The notes under the pieces are model-generated. The model made no database searches, had not been told where the DNA came from, and saw nothing but the letters and a program-made list of their open reading frames with translations. From Latilactobacillus graminis DSM 20719 (GTDB lineage: Bacteria > Bacillota > Bacilli > Lactobacillales > Lactobacillaceae), in contig NZ_AYZB01000035.1 in assembly GCF_001436415.1 (NCBI RefSeq), positions 193,909-257,908 on the forward strand: a stretch of 64,000 nt of DNA, read 5' to 3'. Shown here in pieces: positions 16,418 to 22,885 of the stretch. The position numbers and the translations under genes are program-made. Numbering within the stretch: position 1 is the first letter of the stretch; every line of letters starts with the position of its first letter.

Positions 16418-16787
16418 ATAGTGGTTAACAAATTTCGGGAGAAATTATTCACACTCTTATTATAGGGTCCACAACAATTAATGTAAACGATGCGGTCGAC
16501 ACAAATTAGTGGTGTCAAATCCTTATAGCCCCTAAATCAGTATTGGAAATTTGTAATTACAGCCTGTCATTACGGCGTTTATTAATGATAATGATCCATT
16601 GATAGTCTTACAAATAACTTTTCTGTTAACTGATTAAGCAACAAAAATATTTTAATTAAATTTCCTTTAACCTTTTAATTTTAGACAGTCTCCTGAATCA
16701 TCATTAAAGATTAGTTAAATTTAACCTCATCTTCTAATCATTAGCTTTTTTTGGTATACAATAAAGTCAGTCTGGAAGTGGTCATAC
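16418..16787. other. Gene-free AT-rich stretch
   Basis: About 370 bases with no supported gene. A short dyad TGACAC / GTGTCA is at about 16498-16518. Near the end there is a TATACA-type -10 (16756-16761) that could serve the small frame at 16788. Nothing else was seen. Confidence 0.4.
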
Positions 16788-16931
16788 ATGCGGTTTGATA
16801 TTACTAAATTATCCGATCAGAATATTAAGGATTGGTTTTCAAAACATCGCCAAAGCATCCAAGTCAACTTATTGCATCCAACAAGTTGGTGGTCAACATT
16901 CAATCGCTTATTAATGCGATTTTTTCAATAA
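16788..16931 (+). CDS. Possible small protein, 47 aa
   Basis: A frame too short for standard gene finders. ATG 16788 has GGAAGTGG about six bases upstream and a -10 element roughly 25 bases upstream. The product is basic with three Trp (NIKDWFSKHRQ, then HPTSWWSTFNRLLMRFF) and an amphipathic C-terminal helix. No relative is recognised; it may be a chance frame. Confidence 0.4.
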   Translation: MRFDITKLSDQNIKDWFSKHRQSIQVNLLHPTSWWSTFNRLLMRFFQ

Positions 16932-16998
16932 TGAATGGTATACTATTCTCAATATTTATTACACTAATTAAGACTAAAATAAGAATGAGGATTTTTTA

Positions 16999-17640
16999 AT
17001 GCCTAAACACGTTCACAAACAACTAATTATCATTTTATTGTTAATTGTACTCCTTCTTTTATGGCTATTTAAGGTATCCGCCAAAAGTGACGCTGGGAGT
17101 TGGTTTTTCCGTAACGCAACCCCACAACAAATTATTAAGCAACAAGTTCCCGAAAAGATTGTACTCGATATCCCACCGATTTCCCAATTTCCTGAATTAC
17201 CAACCGGTTGTGAAATTACCGCTGTTACCATGCTTCTGAATTATCGCGATGTTAATCTAAGTAAAACTGAAGTTGCCGATAATATCCCTTATGTAAGCGA
17301 TGGTAATATGGAAGTTGGTTTTTGGGGTAATCCATATAATGATACTGGCTATACCATGTATCCACCTGCTTGGCGCAATTTTTTCGATCAGTATCTAGGT
17401 GGGTTCACCGATCTATCAAACAAACCAGTTAGCAAACTCAAAGCGACTTTAAAACAAAAAAAACCAGTTGTCGCTTGGATTAACTATCATAAACAACCTG
17501 CCCATTCTGTCCTATTAGTTGGTTACGATCAAAATTCATTTACTTTTAACGATCCGTACACTGGAAAACGTAAGCAAATCTCATTTGCAAAATTTTGGAA
17601 AATCGCTACCCCGCAAGGCCATCGGGCAATGACTTATTAA
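16999..17640 (+). CDS. C39-like peptidase, membrane-anchored
   Basis: A 213-residue protein with one N-terminal membrane anchor (about 9-25) and a papain-like C39/YvpB-type domain outside the cell. The catalytic Cys is in LPTGCEITA (about residue 72), the His in PAHSVLLVGYD (about 170) and the Asn/Asp in FNDPYTGK. Such stand-alone C39-like proteins are widespread in lactobacilli; cell-wall or secreted protein processing is likely but the substrate is unknown. There is no bacteriocin exporter nearby. Confidence 0.85.
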   Translation: MPKHVHKQLIIILLLIVLLLLWLFKVSAKSDAGSWFFRNATPQQIIKQQVPEKIVLDIPPISQFPELPTGCEITAVTMLLNYRDVNLSKTEVADNIPYVSDGNMEVGFWGNPYNDTGYTMYPPAWRNFFDQYLGGFTDLSNKPVSKLKATLKQKKPVVAWINYHKQPAHSVLLVGYDQNSFTFNDPYTGKRKQISFAKFWKIATPQGHRAMTY

Positions 17641-17709
17641 AGGTAAAGTGGAACGCAACTAAAGTCAAGCATAGTTAACATCATCGCACAAGCCAAAATC
17701 ATTGAAGCG

Positions 17710-17737
17710 TTGACAGAATCCGTTGTTGAAATATAAT
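17710..17737 (+). promoter_or_regulatory. Consensus promoter with no gene behind it
   Basis: TTGACA (17710-17715), 16-base spacer, TATAAT (17732-17737). Both hexamers are perfect. The expected start is about 17744, only about 11 bases before a terminator stem. Confidence 0.75.
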
Positions 17738-17743
17738 TCGAAT

Positions 17744-17796
17744 AGCACAACCGCACCTCCCTAGTTAAGCTCGAATTTAACTAGGGAGGTTTTTTA
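17744..17796 (+). ncRNA. Candidate ultra-short transcript (about 50 nt) ending in a terminator
   Basis: Downstream of the perfect promoter at 17710 the RNA would have a short single-stranded head (about AGCACAACCGC) and a 14-bp stem (arms 17755-17768 and 17777-17790, loop GCTCGAAT) followed by T-run. The 5' arm contains CACCTCCC, like the anti-Shine-Dalgarno end of 16S rRNA. The stem can also end the C39 peptidase mRNA. Whether this is a regulatory RNA, or a promoter kept silent by immediate termination, cannot be decided from sequence. Confidence 0.5.
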
Positions 17797-17811
17797 GAGG
17801 AATTAAAATAA

Positions 17812-17838
17812 AAAACGTCGCTCGAATGAGTGACGTTT
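17812..17838 (-). terminator. Terminator of the 68-aa gene
   Basis: Stem AAACGTCGCTC / GAGTGACGTTT with GAAT loop, T-run on the minus strand. Confidence 0.75.
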
Positions 17839-17856
17839 ACCTACTTTAAAAATTAA

Positions 17857-18063
17857 CTAATTTTCTTGGTTTAAATAATTATATAAACCACGCATTGTGG
17901 TATCGGCTAATGTGATTGGCTTGCCATCTAAAGTAACCTGCGTAATTTGCACGTAATCCTCAAAATCGGGTACTTCTAACTGTTGATTTGCGACAAACTC
18001 AGCCGCCTTTTTATAAGTCTTTTCAGCACTATTTTGACCATTTACATATTTAATTACTAACAT
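17857..18063 (-). CDS. Hypothetical protein, 68 aa
   Basis: Not recognised. ATG 18063 is chosen because GGAG lies nine bases upstream; the frame is open for 22 more codons that read like leader sequence. The product is soluble and acidic (MLVIKYVNGQNSAEKTYKKA at the start; later ITQVTLDGKPITLADT). It is transcribed alone from a promoter at about 18125. Confidence 0.65.
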   Translation of the reverse strand: MLVIKYVNGQNSAEKTYKKAAEFVANQQLEVPDFEDYVQITQVTLDGKPITLADTTMRGLYNYLNQEN

Positions 18064-18080
18064 TGCTATCATCTCCATTT

Positions 18081-18130
18081 TGACTTTTAAAGTCATTGAC
18101 AAGTTGGCTATCTTTGACAACTTCATCATA
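18081..18130 (-). promoter_or_regulatory. Promoter and palindromic leader of the 68-aa gene
   Basis: A -10 TATGAT (plus 18125-18130) with TTGCTT 17 bases upstream. The leader holds a perfect palindrome TGACTTTTAAAGTCA at 18081-18095 and, before it, repeated TTGTCAA / CTTGTCAA. This could be an operator or a small hairpin placed next to the ribosome binding site. Confidence 0.45.
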
Positions 18131-18244
18131 CTTCACTTACAAAATATAAGCAACGTTTTATTCCTCAATTGCCATAAAAATCTTCTAGCTTAAAAAAATA
18201 ATCAATCACTTTAGTTGCTATACTGCGCAAACTATATCGAAACA

Positions 18245-18331
18245 AAAAAAGCAATTAAACCACATTTTTTTAATGGTCGTTACCAAATCCGTTACCATTT
18301 CCAAAAACATTATTTTAATTGCTTCTAAAAT
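18245..18331 (-). terminator. Large stem-loop terminator of pgi
   Basis: Arms AAGCAATTAAA and TTTAATTGCTT enclose about 60 bases, which contain an inner pair AATGGT / ACCATT. On the minus strand a T-run follows. It lies 30 bases after the pgi stop. Confidence 0.65.
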
Positions 18332-18360
18332 TATTATTTTATTTTGTTAAAAACATTGAA

Positions 18361-19707
18361 TTATAGGCGTTCGTTTAATTCTTTGCCAAGTTCTTCAAAG
18401 CCAGGTTTGCCAAGTAATGCAAACATGTTCTTCTTGTAAGCTTCAACCCCTGGTTGGTTGAACGGGTTAATGCCATTCAGATAACCTGAGATTGAGACAG
18501 CCATTTCGAAGAAGTAGATCATATAGCCTAATGTGTAGGCTGTTTGATCTGGGATGTTAACTGACATAACAGGCACACCACCATCAGTATGTGCTAAGAC
18601 AACCCCTTGATAAGCTTTCTTGTTAACAAAGTCCATTGTGTGGCCTTCTAAATAACCTAAACCGTCCAAGTTCTTTTCGTCAGTTGGAATGTCAATGTCG
18701 CTATTAGGGTTCACTACGTTGACAACTGTTTCCATCAAGTTACGACGACCTTCTTGGATGTATTGGCCTAATGAATGCAAGTCAGTTGAGAAATTAGCGC
18801 TTGAAGGATAGATGCCTTTTTGGTCTTTACCTTCAGATTCACCCATCAATTGCTTCCACCATTCTGAGAAGTATTGCAATGTTGGTTCGTAGTTTTCTAA
18901 TAATTCAGTTGTGTAACCTTTACGATATAAGATGTTACGCAAAGCAGCATACTTGTATGCATCATTTTTCATAACGTCTGTATCTGTATATTCAATGCGG
19001 GCATCAGCTGCCCCCTTCATCAATTGGTCGATATCCCCACCAGCAACGGCGATTGGTAATAAACCAACGGCTGTTAATACTGAGAAACGGCCACCGATGT
19101 CATCAGGCACAACGAATTCTTCGTAGCCTTCTGCATCTGATTCTGTCTTCAAAGCGCCTTTAGCACGGTCAGTTGTTGCGTAGATCCGGCGCTTAGCTTC
19201 TTCTTTACCATATTTCTTGATCAACTTGTCTTTCAAAACACGGAAAGCAATTGAAGGTTCAGTTGTTGTTCCTGATTTTGAGATAACGTTGATTGAGAAA
19301 TCACGATCGCCGATCAAGTTAACTAAGTCGTTTAAGTAACTTGAACTGATTGAGTTCCCGGCGAATAATACTTGTGGGAAGTCACGTTGTTCTGCTGGTA
19401 ACATGTTGTAGAACGTGTTGTTCAAGAAATCAATTGCCGCTTTGGCGCCGAGGTATGAACCACCGATTCCAATTGCGATGAAGATTTCTGAATCGCTCTT
19501 AATTTTAGCAGCAGCTTGCTTAATGCGGGCAAATTCTTCCTTATCGTAGTTGACTGGTAAATCTAAGAAACCACGGAAGTCGTTGCCTGCACCAGTGCCT
19601 TCACGTAATTGTGCGTCTGCAGCATTAACCATTGCTTGCATTTCTGCAAGTTCGTTTGATTGAACAAATTTGTCCAACCGGGATGCGTCAAATGAAATAT
19701 GTGCCAT
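18361..19707 (-). CDS. pgi: Glucose-6-phosphate isomerase
   Basis: A 448-residue glycolytic enzyme interconverting glucose-6-phosphate and fructose-6-phosphate. Family signatures are present: [15 protein letters not shown] for phosphate binding, [10 protein letters not shown], and [17 protein letters not shown]. The length fits the short bacterial PGI class. The start [10 protein letters not shown] at ATG 19707 follows AGGAGG with a long 12-base spacer; the frame continues upstream without a ribosome binding site. Single-gene unit with its own terminator. Confidence 0.96.
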   Translation of the reverse strand: MAHISFDASRLDKFVQSNELAEMQAMVNAADAQLREGTGAGNDFRGFLDLPVNYDKEEFARIKQAAAKIKSDSEIFIAIGIGGSYLGAKAAIDFLNNTFYNMLPAEQRDFPQVLFAGNSISSSYLNDLVNLIGDRDFSINVISKSGTTTEPSIAFRVLKDKLIKKYGKEEAKRRIYATTDRAKGALKTESDAEGYEEFVVPDDIGGRFSVLTAVGLLPIAVAGGDIDQLMKGAADARIEYTDTDVMKNDAYKYAALRNILYRKGYTTELLENYEPTLQYFSEWWKQLMGESEGKDQKGIYPSSANFSTDLHSLGQYIQEGRRNLMETVVNVVNPNSDIDIPTDEKNLDGLGYLEGHTMDFVNKKAYQGVVLAHTDGGVPVMSVNIPDQTAYTLGYMIYFFEMAVSISGYLNGINPFNQPGVEAYKKNMFALLGKPGFEELGKELNERL

Positions 19708-19845
19708 ATTAGTCTTATTCCTCCTGTTTTTAAACACAAGTATACGTTAATAACTTTAGCTTTTTTAGCGTTAAAAAGCAAGCCAGATTAACCGCTTTTT
19801 CAGCCTAGACCACCTTTATTTTCACAAGCATTTTACTCAAAGCCC

Positions 19846-19874
19846 TTGACTTGTTTCATCCATCCCGCTATACT
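19846..19874 (+). promoter_or_regulatory. Promoter of the trp-type leader and transporter operon
   Basis: TTGACT (19846-19851), 17-base spacer, TATACT (19869-19874). Transcription should start near 19881, about 27 bases before the leader-peptide ATG. Confidence 0.85.
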
Positions 19875-19907
19875 TCGTATCATCAAATAAAACGGAGGTT
19901 ACTGAAA

Positions 19908-19958
19908 ATGACAAACACTCACTTAGGACAATTGGATATTCGTTGGCAAAGCCGCTAA
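19908..19958 (+). CDS. Leader peptide, 16 aa, with one Trp codon
   Basis: ATG 19908 follows CGGAGG with nine bases spacing, a strong start for so short a frame. The peptide is MTNTHLGQLDIRWQSR; the single TGG codon (19944-19946) is four codons before the stop at 19956-19958. The stop lies just before the first pairing segment of the attenuator. A ribosome waiting at TGG leaves that segment free, and one at the stop covers it. Its role is therefore to couple charged tRNA-Trp (or nascent-chain sensing) to termination. Confidence 0.75.
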   Translation: MTNTHLGQLDIRWQSR

Positions 19959-20035
19959 GTGAGATTGTATGCCGTTGTGGATGCAATCTATTGATTGTAT
20001 CCATGCGGCCATTCATCAGTAATCGATTGAATTTT

Positions 20036-20079
20036 AAGCCTACATGGATTTTACTCGAGGAAATCCATGTAGGCTTTTT
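20036..20079 (+). terminator. Attenuator terminator 1
   Basis: Perfect 16-bp stem (20036-20051 with 20061-20076), loop TACTCGAGG and T-run to 20079. The 5' arm can alternatively pair with 19999-20009. Confidence 0.9.
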
Positions 20080-20081
20080 CT

Positions 20082-20115
20082 GTCCCCTACATGACTGTCA
20101 TGTGGGGGACTTTTT
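20082..20115 (+). terminator. Attenuator terminator 2
   Basis: Stem GTCCCCTACATGAC / GTCATGTGGGGGAC with five T to 20115. Its 5' arm shares CCTACATG with the 5' arm of terminator 1 and can pair with that terminator's 3' arm (20066-20073). Confidence 0.9.
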
Positions 20116-20144
20116 GTTTGATAAAAATTAAAGGAGCTTTTTCC

Positions 20145-21146
20145 ATGTCTAAACTCAAACGTTTTTTACCCCTCATTTTGATTTTTGGAAGTTTACTCAC
20201 CGGACTTGGTATCAAAAAAATCAAAGCAGCCAATCAACCTAAATTACCGATTGTTGGTATTTTACAGCCCTTATCCCACCCCGCCCTCGATGAAATTCAC
20301 CGCGGCATTATCGCTGGTCTAGCAAGCAAAGGCTACCACAACAACCGTAACATCAAAATTGATTTTCAAAATGCGCAAAATGATCAAAGTAATTTGCGTT
20401 TGATGAGTAATCAATTTGTCACTGAAAAAGCCAAAGTAACGATCGGGATTGCCACGCCTGCTGCACAAAGCCTAGCAAATGCCACTAAACAATTACCAAT
20501 TATTTTAGGCGCCGTGACTGATCCGGCGAGCGCTAATCTCGTTAAAAACAATGCCCATCCTGGCGCCAACATCACCGGGGTTTCCGATCAAGCCCCGATT
20601 CAGAAGCAATTACAATTGATGCAACGGATCATCCCCCAACTTAAGACCGTCGGAATTCTCTATTCAAGCAGTGATAACTCTGCCGCCAGTCAAATGCACT
20701 TATTCAAACAACTCGCTGAACAAAAAGGGCTGACCGTGATCGAAGCCAGCCTCAGTTCAATCAACGATTTGGAACAAGTCAGCCAGAACTTAGCCCCCAA
20801 AGTCGACGCGCTTTACGTGCCCACCGATAATACCATCGCTAGTGCGATGGGCACCCTCGTCCATGTGACCGATAAAACCAAAACGCCGGTCTTTCCATCC
20901 GCTGAAACAATGGTTAAAGATGGCGGGCTTGCAACCGTCGGTCTGAGCCAATACGACTTAGGCGTTGAAACCGGTCAGATGGCCGCTGCCGTTTTAAGTG
21001 GCCATTCAGCCCCCGCAACCACCCCTATTCGCTATTTGCGCAAAGGACACTTAGTCTTAAACCACAAAAAAGCCAAAGCCCTCCACATCACAATTCCCCA
21101 AAGTTTAATGCAAACCGCTAAACAAAAAGGAGCTGTCCTCAAATGA
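20145..21146 (+). CDS. trpX: ABC transporter substrate-binding protein, TrpX type
   Basis: A 333-residue exported binding protein (ABC_sub_bind/DUF534 family). The signal peptide ends near residue 30 (hydrophobic FLPLILIFGSLLTGLG then IKAAN); there is no lipobox. The block LPIVGILQPLSHPALDEIHRG is typical of TrpX. In streptococci and lactobacilli TrpXYZ is regarded as a tryptophan importer, which agrees with the Trp codon in the leader. ATG 20145 follows AAAGGAG with eight bases spacing; the longer frame begins inside terminator 2 and is rejected. First gene of trpX-trpY-trpZ. Confidence 0.88.
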   Translation: MSKLKRFLPLILIFGSLLTGLGIKKIKAANQPKLPIVGILQPLSHPALDEIHRGIIAGLASKGYHNNRNIKIDFQNAQNDQSNLRLMSNQFVTEKAKVTIGIATPAAQSLANATKQLPIILGAVTDPASANLVKNNAHPGANITGVSDQAPIQKQLQLMQRIIPQLKTVGILYSSSDNSAASQMHLFKQLAEQKGLTVIEASLSSINDLEQVSQNLAPKVDALYVPTDNTIASAMGTLVHVTDKTKTPVFPSAETMVKDGGLATVGLSQYDLGVETGQMAAAVLSGHSAPATTPIRYLRKGHLVLNHKKAKALHITIPQSLMQTAKQKGAVLK

Positions 21147-22006
21147 ATCTCATTATTTCAACCATTGATCAAGGATTATTATGGAGCCTACTAAGCTTAG
21201 GAGTTTTCATCACTTTCCGCATCTTAAAATTTCCTGACATGACCGTTGAAGGCAGTTTCCCGCTAGGCGCAGCCCTCAGCGCTTTAATGTTGCAACAACA
21301 CAACATTGCCTTTTCCCTATTTGTCGCATTCATCGGTGGCTGTTTAGCCGGACTCGTGACCGCGATTTTATACAACTACTTCCATGTACAAAGTTTGTTA
21401 GCTGGAATTTTAACGTTGACCGGTTTGTATTCCGTCAACTTGCGGATCTTAGGCCAAGTCAACATGGCAATTGGTGATCAACACAACCTCTACCAACTGC
21501 CACTGTTGCACCTATTAACGCTTGACCAACGACTTTTGGTCATCAACTTAGCCATTATCCTCGTTGCCCTGTTATTACTAGCCGGCTTACTCTATACCGA
21601 ATTCGGGCAATCTTTAATTGCAGCCGGTGACAATCCTACGATGGCACTTTCACAAGGAATTGCCGTGAAACGGACAAAAACAATTGGGATTGTCTTATCA
21701 AACGGTTTCATCGCCCTTGCAGGTGGGCTCGTTGCACAATATAACGGCTTCGCTGATGTCAACATGGGCATTGGGGTGATGGTCATCGGGTTATCCGCGA
21801 TCATCATTGGTGAACGGCTTCTTATCGGCAAGCATTTCGTCGCAAAATTAATTAGCATTATCCTTGGAAGCGTCGTCTATCGCCTCATCTTACTGCTCGT
21901 TTTACAACTTGGCTTTAACGCCAACGATTTCAAACTCTTCTCGGCCGTCATTTTGGCCATCTTCATCATTACACCGCAACAAAAGAAAGGACTGATTACC
22001 AAATGA
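21143..22006 (+). CDS. trpY: ABC transporter permease, TrpY type
   Basis: A 287-residue permease of the BPD_transp_2 (branched-chain/ribose-type) family with eight or nine membrane segments. FRILKFPDMTVEGSFPLGAA near the N-terminus and GDNPTMALSQGI in the cytoplasmic loop are typical of the TrpX-associated permeases. The start ATG overlaps the trpX stop (ATGA), so the two are translationally coupled. The substrate follows from the binding protein. Confidence 0.88.
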   Translation: MNLIISTIDQGLLWSLLSLGVFITFRILKFPDMTVEGSFPLGAALSALMLQQHNIAFSLFVAFIGGCLAGLVTAILYNYFHVQSLLAGILTLTGLYSVNLRILGQVNMAIGDQHNLYQLPLLHLLTLDQRLLVINLAIILVALLLLAGLLYTEFGQSLIAAGDNPTMALSQGIAVKRTKTIGIVLSNGFIALAGGLVAQYNGFADVNMGIGVMVIGLSAIIIGERLLIGKHFVAKLISIILGSVVYRLILLLVLQLGFNANDFKLFSAVILAIFIITPQQKKGLITK

Positions 22007-22758
22007 CTCCGCGCATGACTTTAAACCACCTCAATTTTGAAATTACTGATAATAATCAACCCAAACAACTCTTAAGTGATCTAAATCTCACAATTAACCC
22101 TGGTGAATTCGTCGTTCTCCTTGGTGCAAACGGTGCGGGTAAATCAACCTTTTTTAATACCATCGCGGGTGATTTAACCCCCACAAGTGGGCAACTATTA
22201 TTCAACGACCACGATATTACGCAGCAATCCGCCCAACAACGCACACGGCTTATTAGTCGTGTCTATCAAGATCCTAAGTTGGGCACCGCAGCTGATATGA
22301 CCGTTGCTGAAAATATTTTGTTAGCGATGCGCCGTGGCCAACACCGTCGCATATTCCCCCGTCGCTTAAAACAACAGCTCCCTACAATTAAAATGCTCGC
22401 CAAAACGCTCCCGAATCACTTAGATCAACAACTTAATCGTCCGGTCAGTACCTTATCGGGTGGTCAACGGCAGACATTGAACTTCTTAATGGCCACAGTT
22501 CAAAAAACTGAATTACTACTATTAGATGAACATACGTCAGCCTTAGATGCGGTTTCCAGTCAAGCCCTAATGACCTTTACTAACCAAACCATCCGTGACC
22601 ATCATCTGACCTGCTTAATGATTACCCACGATTTAAAAGATGCGTTGCACTATGGCGACCGTTTATTAGTACTAAAGGCTGGTGAGCTCATTGCGGACCT
22701 GAATACCAGCGAAAAACAATCATTAACCATTGATGCCTTATTCAATTATTTAAACTAG
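22003..22758 (+). CDS. trpZ: ABC transporter ATP-binding protein, TrpZ type
   Basis: A 251-residue ATPase with Walker A GANGAGKST (about residues 42-50), Q-loop SRVYQDPKLGTAADMTV, signature LSGGQRQ and Walker B LLLLDEH followed by TSALD. His in the switch region is in MITHDLKDAL. The Walker B end is DEH rather than DEP, as is usual in this subfamily. It overlaps trpY by four bases and ends the operon; no strong terminator is seen in the short gap before the pox promoter. Confidence 0.9.
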   Translation: MTPRMTLNHLNFEITDNNQPKQLLSDLNLTINPGEFVVLLGANGAGKSTFFNTIAGDLTPTSGQLLFNDHDITQQSAQQRTRLISRVYQDPKLGTAADMTVAENILLAMRRGQHRRIFPRRLKQQLPTIKMLAKTLPNHLDQQLNRPVSTLSGGQRQTLNFLMATVQKTELLLLDEHTSALDAVSSQALMTFTNQTIRDHHLTCLMITHDLKDALHYGDRLLVLKAGELIADLNTSEKQSLTIDALFNYLN

Positions 22759-22803
22759 TAATTATTTTTAACCATTAACCTTATTAGCGATTTTCTATGT
22801 ACT

Positions 22804-22817
22804 TGTAATCGTTTTCT
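22804..22817 (+). promoter_or_regulatory. CcpA cre site upstream of pox
   Basis: TGTAATCGTTTTCT differs from the cre consensus TGWAANCGNTNWCA only at the last base. It is placed about 70 bases before the pox start, upstream of or over the likely -35, so catabolite control by CcpA is expected. Confidence 0.75.
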
Positions 22818-22885
22818 AATTGTGCTAAATTATACACTATAAGGTTGCATACAACCTAATTATCAATTTAAGGGAGCTTTGTATA

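Larger units (their letters stand above)
19962..20115 (+). promoter_or_regulatory. Seven-segment attenuator with tandem terminators
   Basis: Segments: S1 19962-19970, S2 19971-19989, S3 19993-20009, S4 20036-20051, S5 20061-20076, S6 20082-20095, S7 20097-20110. Each neighbour pair is complementary. S1:S2 is 9 bp. S2:S3 is a 10-bp core plus a 4-bp GCCG/CGGC extension. S3:S4 is 7+3 bp. S4:S5 is a 16-bp terminator. S5:S6 is 8 bp. S6:S7 is a second terminator. Thus 1:2-3:4-5:6 removes both terminators, and 2:3-4:5-6:7 forms both. No T-box consensus is present. Confidence 0.7.

Noticed and set aside
19875-20115. T-box riboswitch before trpX
   Set aside because: No T-box core of the AGGGUGGNACCGCG type and no Stem I with a specifier loop; a translated leader peptide and alternative helices are present instead.
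20091-20144. Upstream extension of trpX to ATG 20091
   Set aside because: The extension lies inside terminator 2 and has no ribosome binding site; ATG 20145 follows AAAGGAG and begins a normal signal peptide.
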